This document shows, one piece after another, positions 1-6,851 of a stretch of 11,992 nt of DNA (position 1 is its first letter; each line of letters begins with the position of its first letter). A program made the translations under genes and the position numbers. The notes under the pieces were generated by a model. The model was given only the letters and a program-made list of their open reading frames with translations. It did not search any database and was not told where the DNA came from. The stretch is from Candidatus Geothermarchaeota archaeon (GTDB lineage: Archaea > Thermoproteota > Nitrososphaeria > Geothermarchaeales > JDFR-13), in assembly GCA_015522055.1 (NCBI GenBank), contig WAMZ01000071.1:1-11992 (forward strand), read 5' to 3'.

Positions 1-163
1 CCTCATGGATCCTGCCTATTATAGTGCCTGCATGTACTACTACTAGATCCCCGGGGGAGATATCTTCATTCAGTATCAGAACCTCCTTAATGGTGCCTCC
101 GAAGTCGACTTTGGCCATGAGTCCCTCTACAGATAAGACCCTGGCCGGAACCCCCCAACACAT
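1..163 (-). CDS. hypC: HypC, [NiFe]-hydrogenase maturation chaperone (3' end cut by window edge)
   Basis: Reading the minus strand from the ATG at 161-163 gives 54 residues before the window ends. The protein starts MCWGVPARVLSVEG and contains the stretch GDLVVVHAGTIIGRIHE. This is the HypC/HybG pattern: an N-terminal Met-Cys, a small beta-barrel, and the VHAG motif. HypC works with HypD to carry the Fe(CN)2CO group during assembly of the hydrogenase active site; the cysteine at position 2 is the functional ligand in the family. About 20-35 C-terminal residues are missing only because of the window boundary. The start lies 6 bp after the hypD stop, so the two are co-transcribed, and a GGTG Shine-Dalgarno site sits 7 nt ahead. 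The start is fixed by the invariant MC and by that site. Confidence 0.93.
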   Translation of the reverse strand, partial: MCWGVPARVLSVEGLMAKVDFGGTIKEVLILNEDISPGDLVVVHAGTIIGRIHE

Positions 164-167
164 ATTT

Positions 168-174
168 AATCACC
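168..174 (-). promoter_or_regulatory. Shine-Dalgarno site of hypC
   Basis: On the minus strand the bases GGTGATT overlap the end of hypD and lie just ahead of the hypC ATG (161-163), with 7 nt between GGTG and the start. GGTGAT-type sites are the usual archaeal anti-SD complement. The site supports the ATG at 163 as the start of hypC. Confidence 0.7.
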
Positions 175-1369
175 TGAGCCCAAGCTCCTTGGCAAGCTCA
201 TCGGCAAACCCGCCCCCACCGAATCTCGCCCATACTGAGCATGTACCCTCTAATGAAACCATGCATGGGCCCATAGGCCTATCGGGTGTGCATGCCTTCA
301 TGAATAGACGGCAGTCTGTGGGCTTCTTCAGTCCCAGGACTACATCGGCACATCTACACTCTGGATGTAGGTCGTCCACCCATGTATCCGGCCTAGGCTC
401 CTCTATTCCAAATCTATCTATAGCATCTACATATCTATATTTATCCCTGAATCCAAGTCCACTGGATGGTATGAAGCCTATGCCCCTCCAAGCCGCCTCC
501 ATCTCCTCAAATACACTATAGATATATTTTTGGGCCTCAACATTCCCATCAAAACTTACAATGCGCCGATACTCTATGTCGACGCCTGAGCGCCCCTCAT
601 ATATCATCTTCAATAACATGGCTATAGATATCAGTAGGTCAGCGGGCTCAAAACCGGATACTACGGTGGGTATCCCGAACTTTCTCGATACTTTGTCCCA
701 GGGCTTAGCACCTATTATAGTTGATACATGGCCCGGAGCGACTATGGCATCCACCGGCTCCAGCCCTCTATCGATCGCGGCTCGCAACGCATATTCAGCC
801 GCTGGTGGGGTAAGCCTCAGGATACTTAGTACATAAAGACCATCGGGGACTATACCGCGGTATATAGGGACGGCGTAGCTGGGGGAGGTGGTCTCGAAAC
901 CTATACCTATAAATACCGATTCATGGGCTCTCTCCCTGGCCTTGTACTCCTTAATCGCGTCCAAAAAGCTGTATACTATGTTTATGTCGGCTCCCAATGC
1001 CTTGGCATCCGATAGGCTTGATGCACCATCTACTTTATTAACTGCTGGCAATTTATATGCGTCTCCAAAGACATATATTGGGATTCCTTCTAGGGATAGG
1101 CGGATAGCCTCCTCGATATATTTGCTTGGAGTTATGCACACTGGGCACCCTGGCCCGGCAACCAAATCAATATTGTTTGGAAGTAGGCTTCTTATGCCGT
1201 AGTGCACGGTCGTCCATTCATGGGTTCCACAGAAATTCATTATCTTAATATGTTTATGCCCCATGTGCATGAGTCTCTCTGCATATTTATATATTAATGC
1301 TTTGACTTTCGATGCCAGCTCAACATTATCCCTAAATATATGTAGGAGTTTATCCAGTGATATGGACAT
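170..1369 (-). CDS. hypD: HypD, Fe-S scaffold for hydrogenase Fe(CN)2CO assembly
   Basis: The 399-residue protein is full length for HypD. Family motifs appear in order: NFCGTHEWT at about 45-53 (C47, H50), GPGCPVC at 72-78 (C75, C78), GFETTSP at 157-163, APGHVSTIIG at 211-220, GFEPADLL at 239-246, and a C-terminal cysteine cluster (C338, C340, C353, C360, C369, C377) that includes CTPDRPMGPCMVSLEG. HypD carries a [4Fe-4S] cluster and, with HypC and HypE, builds the cyanide- and CO-ligated iron of [NiFe]-hydrogenases in the cytoplasm. It therefore implies a [NiFe]-hydrogenase elsewhere in the genome. hypC follows 6 bp downstream. The ATG at 1369 has no Shine-Dalgarno site but has an A/T box about 25-30 bp upstream, suggesting a leaderless mRNA. 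One small oddity is CSVWARFGGGG near the C-terminus, where many HypDs have an aromatic-rich sequence. Confidence 0.97.
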   Translation of the reverse strand: MSISLDKLLHIFRDNVELASKVKALIYKYAERLMHMGHKHIKIMNFCGTHEWTTVHYGIRSLLPNNIDLVAGPGCPVCITPSKYIEEAIRLSLEGIPIYVFGDAYKLPAVNKVDGASSLSDAKALGADINIVYSFLDAIKEYKARERAHESVFIGIGFETTSPSYAVPIYRGIVPDGLYVLSILRLTPPAAEYALRAAIDRGLEPVDAIVAPGHVSTIIGAKPWDKVSRKFGIPTVVSGFEPADLLISIAMLLKMIYEGRSGVDIEYRRIVSFDGNVEAQKYIYSVFEEMEAAWRGIGFIPSSGLGFRDKYRYVDAIDRFGIEEPRPDTWVDDLHPECRCADVVLGLKKPTDCRLFMKACTPDRPMGPCMVSLEGTCSVWARFGGGGFADELAKELGLR

Positions 1370-1390
1370 AACCCAATCATAAAATATAAT

Positions 1391-1400
1391 TATTTAATAT
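1391..1400 (-). promoter_or_regulatory. Candidate TATA box of hypDC
   Basis: The minus strand reads ATATTAAATA at 1400-1391, that is 22-31 bp before the hypD ATG. This is where an archaeal TATA box would lie if transcription began at the A of the ATG. No Shine-Dalgarno motif precedes hypD, which fits a leaderless transcript. A second A/T tract (1381-1390) lies too close to the start to serve this role. This is inference from spacing and composition only. Confidence 0.45.
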
Positions 1401-1435
1401 AGCATATAACGTTGAATCTCAGGAAATGGAGAAGC

Positions 1436-1462
1436 ATTATGTATAATCGGTTGATACATAAT
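1436..1462. repeat. Perfect 9-bp inverted repeat between threonine ammonia-lyase and hypD
   Basis: ATTATGTAT at 1436-1444 is the exact reverse complement of ATACATAAT at 1454-1462, with a 9-base loop. It begins 2 bp beyond the threonine ammonia-lyase stop codon (1465-1467) and lies 67-93 bp upstream of the hypD start. It could form a 3'-end hairpin in the ammonia-lyase mRNA, or be a dyad operator for hypDC. The sequence alone does not decide between these. There is no strong T tract after it on the minus strand, so a simple intrinsic terminator is not obvious. Confidence 0.6.
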
Positions 1463-1464
1463 CC

Positions 1465-2457
1465 TTACATCACTTCATCTAAGATCTTCTTTAATTCTTC
1501 TATGTCGATATTTCCTCCGGTCAACATTAGTATCACCTTCTTTGATTTGAGCGACTCCCTTATTTTCATGGCAGCCGCTAGGGCGGCGGCCCCCGCTGGC
1601 TCGGCCACCTGCCCTAAATGCTCAAGAATAATTTTTATAGCATGCTTCATCTCACTATCACTGACCAATATTATGTCATCAATCTTTCCCCTAAGTATCT
1701 TGAGTGGGTTTTCATAGGCGCTCGCCGTCGCCAATCCCTCGGCTATCGTGTCTGCTTTCCCTGTGGACACGAGTCTGCCACTCTTCCAAGATAGGTAGAA
1801 GCTTGGTGCACCCTCAGCCTGTACACCTATCACACTAACTTCCTCTGTGAGTCTCTTGTATACTGAGACCGCACCTATTGCACCGGACCCACCTCCAATT
1901 GGATTAATGACTACATCTACATCGGGAAGGTCTTCCACATTCTCTAAATGCATTGTTGCAACCCCTGGGTATAGAAGCCTCTCATTGACAGGGTGTACAT
2001 AGAGTATACCGTGTTTACTCGCGAGGGTTTCTGCATATTCCCTTGCCTCCTCGAATATCTTACCGTGGAATATCAGGTCAGCACCTAGTCTTTCGATAGC
2101 CTTGATCTTTATCTCGGATACTCCTCTGGGCATGACTATAGTTGCCTTAGCCCCAAAGAGCCTCGCTGCATATGCTATTGACTGTGCATGGTTCCCTGTC
2201 GAAGCAGTTATAACACCTTTACTAACCGCCTCATCCCTCATTCTATACATATAGTATACCCCGCCCCTAACCTTGAACGACCTTACTGGTTGCAGGTTCT
2301 CAAGTTTGAAGTATGCCTCAAACCCAAGGAGTTCAGATATCGCCTCTGAATATACCAATGGTGTCCTCGGTAGGTATCTAGAAATTATTTTCCTAGCCGT
2401 CATTATCTCCTGGAGCGACGGCATCAGACAATTATCCTTATCATCCATGCTAGTCAT
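1465..2457 (-). CDS. Threonine ammonia-lyase (PLP fold type II), no ACT domain
   Basis: This 330-residue protein is a fold-type II PLP enzyme of the threonine/serine dehydratase family. The PLP lysine is K62 in RSFKVRGG; the phosphate- and substrate-binding STGNH motif is at 86-90; a glycine loop GGGSGAIG is at 188-195; EPAGAA is at 286-291; and TGGNID is at 313-318. It should deaminate L-threonine to 2-oxobutanoate (and probably serine to pyruvate) in the cytoplasm, feeding isoleucine synthesis or threonine breakdown. There is no C-terminal ACT domain, so isoleucine feedback of the long IlvA type is not expected. The symbol (ilvA or tdcB) cannot be chosen from sequence. It lies 28 bp after the kinase gene and has its own TATA-like box. 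ATGs at residues 4 and 12 are alternative starts. Serine racemase-like activity is a less likely alternative. Confidence 0.88.
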   Translation of the reverse strand: MTSMDDKDNCLMPSLQEIMTARKIISRYLPRTPLVYSEAISELLGFEAYFKLENLQPVRSFKVRGGVYYMYRMRDEAVSKGVITASTGNHAQSIAYAARLFGAKATIVMPRGVSEIKIKAIERLGADLIFHGKIFEEAREYAETLASKHGILYVHPVNERLLYPGVATMHLENVEDLPDVDVVINPIGGGSGAIGAVSVYKRLTEEVSVIGVQAEGAPSFYLSWKSGRLVSTGKADTIAEGLATASAYENPLKILRGKIDDIILVSDSEMKHAIKIILEHLGQVAEPAGAAALAAAMKIRESLKSKKVILMLTGGNIDIEELKKILDEVM

Positions 2458-2484
2458 TAACTAATTCAATATATTTCCAGCTGA

Positions 2485-2490
2485 TTTATA
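2485..2490 (-). promoter_or_regulatory. Candidate TATA box of the threonine ammonia-lyase gene
   Basis: TATAAA on the minus strand (2490-2485) overlaps the TAA stop codon of the isopentenyl phosphate kinase gene. It lies about 28-33 bp before the ammonia-lyase ATG at 2457. There is no Shine-Dalgarno motif in the 28-bp gap. Together these suggest a separate promoter giving a leaderless or very short-leader transcript, which would uncouple this gene from the isoprenoid operon. Not verified. Confidence 0.4.
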
Positions 2491-3298
2491 TCTCTATCCT
2501 GGTCGATATAACGGGGAGGCCTTTAACAGCCTTTATTAGCCTCCCCCTTACACGCCCATTAACTATAACTGATGAGATTCCAGATTTAGCCAATCCATAT
2601 AAAGTCTCTATCTTATGTTTCATTCCCCCAGTAACGTCTATCCAGGCAGATCCACCAACCATCTTTAATACAGGCTCTATATTTTTTTCATTGATTAAGG
2701 GTATTAATTTGGCGTCTGGATATCTATAGGGGTCTTTGTCGTAGACGCCATCCACGGCTTCACACATAACGATTTTTACGGTATACTCCTTTGAGAGCTC
2801 CCTGGCCAATGCCTCAAATATCGCCTCTGTAGATATGATTGTACATCCCTTCGAGGTATCTATACCCACATCTCCATAAACTACCGGGATGAGGCCGTTC
2901 CTTAGGAGGTGGATTATCGGGTAGGTGAATATTTTCACTATCTTATCATTGTTGGTGGTCGATATCGCGGATGTCTGGATGGGATATGCGGGTACATCCT
3001 CATACAACAAGTATCTTAATACAATCATATTCAGCCTCTCGGCGTCTCTATGTACAATAGACATCCCAATCCTACTTCTTTCATCGATGATTCCATCAAC
3101 AGTTCTATATTTCCTGGCCGATATGTGTGGGAAGCTGCCGCCCCCATGCCCCAGCAATAGCTTGTATCCCTCCTTATGTAGCATAGCAATTTCTTTAGCC
3201 AGCCGCCTCAATACATTATATCTAACTGTATATGGCTTCTCCTTATTTGTTATTAGACTCCCACCGAGTTTTATCATCCAAAGTCTATTCTCCACCAC
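2486..3298 (-). CDS. ipk: Isopentenyl phosphate kinase (archaeal mevalonate pathway)
   Basis: This is a 270-residue amino-acid-kinase-fold protein. KLGGSLITNKEK (10-21) forms the N-terminal phosphate loop. GHGGGSFPH (50-58) carries H58, the histidine that defines IPKs and contacts the isopentenyl phosphate. YGDVGID (141-147), STEAI (156-160), DGVYDKDP (183-190) and DVTGGMKHKI (221-230) are nucleotide- and catalysis-associated motifs. The enzyme makes isopentenyl diphosphate from isopentenyl phosphate and ATP in the cytosol, the last step of the archaeal pathway. It is the fifth gene of the operon and overlaps ubiX by 14 bp. The start is uncertain: the GTG at 3298 gives MVENRLW before the ATG at 3277 (residue 8), and most IPKs begin near that ATG. 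The sequence GGTGGTGGAG precedes the ATG by about 12 nt. Aspartokinase or acetylglutamate kinase identity is excluded by H58 and the SFPH context. Confidence 0.95.
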   Translation of the reverse strand: MVENRLWMIKLGGSLITNKEKPYTVRYNVLRRLAKEIAMLHKEGYKLLLGHGGGSFPHISARKYRTVDGIIDERSRIGMSIVHRDAERLNMIVLRYLLYEDVPAYPIQTSAISTTNNDKIVKIFTYPIIHLLRNGLIPVVYGDVGIDTSKGCTIISTEAIFEALARELSKEYTVKIVMCEAVDGVYDKDPYRYPDAKLIPLINEKNIEPVLKMVGGSAWIDVTGGMKHKIETLYGLAKSGISSVIVNGRVRGRLIKAVKGLPVISTRIEI

Positions 3299-3851
3299 CT
3301 CCCCACCTCTTATAAATATTATGCTTCACTCCAAATACATCGAGTACCTTACCTATGGTGAACATCTCCATGTCCTCGATTGTAACTGGTTCATGGTAGT
3401 AGGTTAGAAGTGGTAGTATAATGTATGTGTTTCCCATTACCGAGACTCTATATAGATTCCTTAGATGGATTGGGCTCAATGGGGACTCCCTGGGTACTAG
3501 GACGAGCTTATTCCTCATCTTTATCTGTATATCTGCTGCCCTTAGAATGAGATTATCGGATATTCCATGGGCTATCTTTGCAGCGGTATTCATTGTACAT
3601 GGCATGATAACCATTCCATCGGTAGGGAATGAGCTGGATGCTATGGGTGCATCCATCTCATCCTCGTAGTATAGGGCCTTGGAGTTCCTCCGAATGGTAT
3701 CGATGCCTCCGGGGTCTTCGTAGCTGAATACCTTCTCCGCCGCCTTTGTTATAACGCTATATAGCTCTATATCTAACTGCTTGGATACTTCTGAGAACTT
3801 AGTGGCTAGCCTTACTGAAGAAGCCCCCGTGACTCCAAGTATTAGTCTCAT
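3285..3851 (-). CDS. ubiX: UbiX-family flavin prenyltransferase (prFMN synthase)
   Basis: The 188-residue flavoprotein starts MRLILGVTGASS, the FMN-binding loop of UbiX/Pad1. It also shows SSFPTDGMVIMPCTMNT at 73-89, SDNLILRAAD at 98-107, LVPRESPL at 118-125, and a tyrosine pair at 151-152 before HEP. These match the flavin site and the dimethylallyl-phosphate pocket of the family. The enzyme attaches a dimethylallyl group to reduced FMN to make prenylated FMN, the cofactor of UbiD enzymes. Its position in one operon with a UbiD-type decarboxylase strongly suggests it supplies that enzyme. It overlaps the dehydratase small subunit by 4 bp (ATGA) and has GAGGT 9 nt ahead of the ATG. The usual MKT triplet after PC-S/T is MNT here, a small departure. 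The C-terminus is unusually glycine-rich (WGGGGE). Confidence 0.95.
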   Translation of the reverse strand: MRLILGVTGASSVRLATKFSEVSKQLDIELYSVITKAAEKVFSYEDPGGIDTIRRNSKALYYEDEMDAPIASSSFPTDGMVIMPCTMNTAAKIAHGISDNLILRAADIQIKMRNKLVLVPRESPLSPIHLRNLYRVSVMGNTYIILPLLTYYHEPVTIEDMEMFTIGKVLDVFGVKHNIYKRWGGGGE

Positions 3852-4249
3852 GGTAGCCTTACCTCACCCCTATCTCCATCGACGATTATATACATTCCTG
3901 TCGATACCTCATTGTAGAACTCGTCAGGTAATTTGTCTACCATCGGTATCTCCGATATAATGGCACCCACAGCTACGATCGCTTCCGCCGATTTATTAAT
4001 TATCGCCTTTGGAGCCAAATTTCTCTTAGCCAGCCTAAGGAGTACATAACTCCCTACGGTCGATCCTTTGCCATGGGGGAAGATTAGTATCTTATTTGAT
4101 ATAGATTCACCCTCGATAGGGTGGCCCTTTTCAATTATCACGCCAGTTGCTGGGTCGACGCCGCCATAGAAAGATATTGGCTCAGGGCTCACCAGCGCCT
4201 CCCCCTCCGCATAGCCTCGATAGATGACCCTACATTTATATACCTTCAT
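3848..4249 (-). CDS. Phosphomevalonate dehydratase small subunit (aconitase-X swivel domain, DUF126)
   Basis: From the ATG at 4249 the protein has 133 residues and matches the DUF126/aconitase-X swivel domain. Visible motifs are GGVDPATG at about 29-36, a central loop with HGKGS at 59-63 followed by VGSYVLLRLAKRN, and APKAIIN. S63 lies where the family has its active-site serine. In archaea with the modified mevalonate route, this subunit pairs with the large AcnX subunit to dehydrate mevalonate 5-phosphate to trans-anhydromevalonate 5-phosphate. The start at 4249 is preferred over an in-frame ATG at 4279 because it forms an ATGA overlap with the upstream stop and has GGTGGAG 4-5 nt before it. 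The 10 extra residues from 4279 would lie wholly inside the large-subunit gene. The substrate is inferred from the operon. Confidence 0.92.
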   Translation of the reverse strand: MKVYKCRVIYRGYAEGEALVSPEPISFYGGVDPATGVIIEKGHPIEGESISNKILIFPHGKGSTVGSYVLLRLAKRNLAPKAIINKSAEAIVAVGAIISEIPMVDKLPDEFYNEVSTGMYIIVDGDRGEVRLP

Positions 4250-5436
4250 AATTCTCCACCCAGCGCAAAGTCTATACATTTATCGATACTAGCGACGTAG
4301 ACTTTGGACTTGTTTACCCCCCTTAGATAATAATAGGCTTTGGAGGATGAGGTTAATACGCCTTTTAGACCGGCTCCCATGGGGCTTACTATTATGCATG
4401 TATCTGCATACACCTCTCCACCAGCCAATCTAATCACGCTTATATAGTCTTCCTTCATGGCCTCCAGCAATACGTCCCTTGACGTGGTAATTACTAGCCT
4501 CTTAATCAACTTCCTACCCCTAACCTTATCGGCTACATACTTGATCTCATCTAGTGAGGCGTGGGGACAGCCGATCCATACCATATCAACGGCATCCAAG
4601 TCATCCCTGAGTCTCCTAGAAGTATCTTTGAATTCTTTTTCATCAATCACGATCCTCTCGGTAGGAGGTTCATAGTTCTTGGATTCTGGGGTGACATTCT
4701 CTATGTGGAACATGGGTATCCCGCCATAGGTCGATAGTGATGCGGATAAATATTTAACCATATCGATGGTTGGCCTTCCAAGCCCCTTGAAATATGGGAT
4801 GAGATTCCCGATTCTATTGGCTACGAGATATCCAAGTATCCCATACTCATGTATCTCCCTGAGCCTAAATTTTATCTCTACAGTAATCTTGGGCCCCCTC
4901 CCTTCATATGTATGTAGACCATAATTGGGGGTTTTACCAACCAATGCTGATGCTAGCGCCGAGATGCCGCTCTCCCTATTCGTATATGCACCTATGACCG
5001 AGTTAATTAGTGTGACTGCTGAGCTCTCAGCCCAGGAAACATGCTCCCCCCTTCTCGGTAGGTTCTGACTATAGTATGGGGTACAGGTTAGTGTAGCCTC
5101 AACACCCATTCTTCTAAATGTATTTATAACCTCTAGTTGCTTCGCTATAAAGCCCTGGTCTATAGCCATCTGCCTCCACTGTCCCAGGTCAAACCCCCCA
5201 GGGTTTACCGTCGTCCTGACTCTCACCCTACTATCCCTAGCCATCTCCTTAAGGAAATCTAGGCCTTCATCCCCCAAATTTTTATATGAGACTCCAGAGA
5301 TATGCGCCGACTCGATATCTATCAACCTATCGGCTCCATATATCTCCCCTAGGGCGACGAGTATCTCCATCGCCTTCCTATATCCATAACCATAGTCTCC
5401 CCTAAGCATCCTCTCCTCTTCCTTAGTCAGATACAA
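4246..5436 (-). CDS. Phosphomevalonate dehydratase large subunit (aconitase X, DUF521)
   Basis: The 396-residue protein begins MYLTKEEERML, the standard opening of aconitase-X catalytic subunits. Motifs include AHISGVSYKNLGDEG (44-58), TTVNPGGFDL (75-84), CTPYY (118-122), WAESSA (135-140), GKTPNYGLH (167-175), FHIENVTPE (243-251), GCPHASLDE (289-297) and ADTC (344-347). C118, C290 and C347 are the three expected [4Fe-4S] ligands. With the small subunit it should dehydrate mevalonate 5-phosphate. The related cis-3-hydroxyproline dehydratase and the AcnX type I fusions are alternatives, but neighbouring decarboxylase, UbiX and isopentenyl phosphate kinase genes favour the mevalonate role. The start is TTG (5434-5436), supported by the conserved N-terminus and by GGTG at 5444-5447, 7 nt upstream and inside the end of the decarboxylase gene. 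One base separates it from that gene. Confidence 0.94.
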   Translation of the reverse strand: MYLTKEEERMLRGDYGYGYRKAMEILVALGEIYGADRLIDIESAHISGVSYKNLGDEGLDFLKEMARDSRVRVRTTVNPGGFDLGQWRQMAIDQGFIAKQLEVINTFRRMGVEATLTCTPYYSQNLPRRGEHVSWAESSAVTLINSVIGAYTNRESGISALASALVGKTPNYGLHTYEGRGPKITVEIKFRLREIHEYGILGYLVANRIGNLIPYFKGLGRPTIDMVKYLSASLSTYGGIPMFHIENVTPESKNYEPPTERIVIDEKEFKDTSRRLRDDLDAVDMVWIGCPHASLDEIKYVADKVRGRKLIKRLVITTSRDVLLEAMKEDYISVIRLAGGEVYADTCIIVSPMGAGLKGVLTSSSKAYYYLRGVNKSKVYVASIDKCIDFALGGEL

Positions 5437-5437
5437 C

Positions 5438-6712
5438 CTAGACCACCCTCATGAAATCACGCTTTCTCGAGGGGTCGGGGATGGTTGCATCTATCCCCCA
5501 CTTGGATGTAAGCCTGGTAACTTGGTCGGCAGATGGGTCGAGGGATGATCCCTTGACGTTTCTATAGATATATACATCTCTATCCGGCTGTACCCTCGTC
5601 GCCAGCGCCCACTCAACAGACTCCCAGTCATATATATCGATATCTTCATCCACCACTATAACCATCTTTAGGGATCTATGTGCTTTAAATGCTGCGTCTA
5701 TCGCCTTCTTCGGGTCGTCTTCGGATGTCTTCCTAATCTTAATGATACAGTGGAGCCATGAGGCTCCACCTGGTGTGAGATATATATCCTTAACATCTAT
5801 ACCTACATCAAGGAGGGCGTCTAGAATGGATGGTACTCTAGAGTAGCCCATCAATATCTTATGTTCTTGGTCAGCAGGTAGGATATCATGATAGAAGGCG
5901 TTCTCCTTTATATACATCTTCTCGACCTTTATGACGGGCTCCATCCTAACTATATCGTAGGTACCTGTTACATCCACGAATGGCCCCTCCCTATGCCTCT
6001 CACCCGTGAATCTACCGACCAATACGATCTCGGAAGGCGCCCCTATAACACCATCGAAATCTACAAGTTTGATTGGCTTTAGAGAATTCGCTATATCCAT
6101 CTCACTCACACCCAATGGGGGCGACATCGCCGCTGCAACCAAGATTTCCGGAGTGTTTCCGATGCATATCGCCACATCCTTGACCCCTCTCTCTATATAT
6201 AGATGTAGGTGTCTCGGGACAACCCTTGCTACAAGCTTATCCCTGGACAACTGTAGCATCCTATGATATGATGCGTTTAGGCCATACTCAGGGTCTTCAG
6301 CGATGACTATGGATGCAGTTATATATCTACCTGCCTCCCCTGGATAGTGCTCAGCAATAGGCAGTATATCGAGGTTAGGCTCCAAAATAATATATTCATC
6401 CGGTGCAGTTACCCTAGGCTTACTAGGACTTTTATATGCATCCATCATATAATAGGCGAGCCTATCAACTTCTACACCTAAGTATCTGGCTATAATTTCC
6501 CTAGACCCAGCAAGATTAGCTATCACGGGGTACCTTGATAGATCTCCGCTTGGGAGAACTACATTTTTGAATAGGATCGGCTTCCCTCTCGAGGACCTAA
6601 TATATCTGGATATTTCATGTTTATAGGAAATCTTCTCATCGATAACAATTAAATCCGGCTTAATATAGTCATACCTCGGGTCTAGCGTATACATAGATAC
6701 ATAAATATACAT
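5438..6712 (-). CDS. UbiD-family decarboxylase, probable anhydromevalonate phosphate decarboxylase
   Basis: This 424-residue UbiD-fold protein shows LNASYHRML (145-153) with N146 and R151, VVPRHLHLY (164-172), PSEIVLVG (226-233) with E228, and EGPFVDVTGTYD (242-253). It ends with a helical/strand region including VVDEDIDIYD (353-362), VEWALATRVQP (366-376) and SLDPSADQ (390-397). The N, H and E are the expected metal and prFMN-phosphate ligands, and R151 with the EGPF region supplies the catalytic residues. In the archaeal mevalonate route the UbiD enzyme decarboxylates trans-anhydromevalonate 5-phosphate to isopentenyl phosphate, using prFMN from UbiX. Here it is the first gene of the operon. 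The first ATG (6712) has no Shine-Dalgarno site. An ATG at 6694 (residue 7) is better spaced from an A/T-rich TATA-like box at 6717-6728, so the true start may be 18 bp shorter. An aromatic-acid decarboxylase is the alternative, made unlikely by the operon. Confidence 0.92.
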   Translation of the reverse strand: MYIYVSMYTLDPRYDYIKPDLIVIDEKISYKHEISRYIRSSRGKPILFKNVVLPSGDLSRYPVIANLAGSREIIARYLGVEVDRLAYYMMDAYKSPSKPRVTAPDEYIILEPNLDILPIAEHYPGEAGRYITASIVIAEDPEYGLNASYHRMLQLSRDKLVARVVPRHLHLYIERGVKDVAICIGNTPEILVAAAMSPPLGVSEMDIANSLKPIKLVDFDGVIGAPSEIVLVGRFTGERHREGPFVDVTGTYDIVRMEPVIKVEKMYIKENAFYHDILPADQEHKILMGYSRVPSILDALLDVGIDVKDIYLTPGGASWLHCIIKIRKTSEDDPKKAIDAAFKAHRSLKMVIVVDEDIDIYDWESVEWALATRVQPDRDVYIYRNVKGSSLDPSADQVTRLTSKWGIDATIPDPSRKRDFMRVV

Positions 6713-6713
6713 T

Positions 6714-6737
6714 AGTTAAATAATAAATAGTTTAACT
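6714..6737. promoter_or_regulatory. Candidate core promoter and dyad operator of the isoprenoid operon
   Basis: AGTTAAA (6714-6720) and TTTAACT (6731-6737) are a perfect 7-bp inverted repeat separated by 10 bp. The spacer on the minus strand reads CTATTTATTA, an archaeal TATA-like tract about 27-30 bp before the second in-frame ATG (6694) of the decarboxylase gene. A repressor bound here would block TBP. The 7-bp arms are A/T-rich and could arise by chance. The remainder of the 139-bp divergent gap (6738-6851) has A/T-rich tracts, such as GAATATTTT at 6798-6806, that could serve the plus-strand gene. Confidence 0.4.
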
Positions 6738-6840
6738 TAGACCAGATTCCTCAATTAGATAGTAAATATACCACGATTATGTTCACTTAGGATAATCGAA
6801 TATTTTCACAATTATTATTCTTGGAGTTCATTAATTATTT

Positions 6841-6844
6841 GGTG
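6841..6844 (+). promoter_or_regulatory. Shine-Dalgarno site of the acyl-CoA dehydrogenase gene
   Basis: GGTG lies 7 nt before the ATG at 6852, so this mRNA should have a leader, unlike the divergent decarboxylase transcript. It supports 6852 as the start. Confidence 0.6.
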
Positions 6845-6851
6845 TGGGAAC

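Noticed and set aside
24..1202. Several plus-strand open frames opposite hypC and hypD
   Set aside because: They are mirror frames of strongly conserved HypC/HypD coding sequence and have no motif or SD support.
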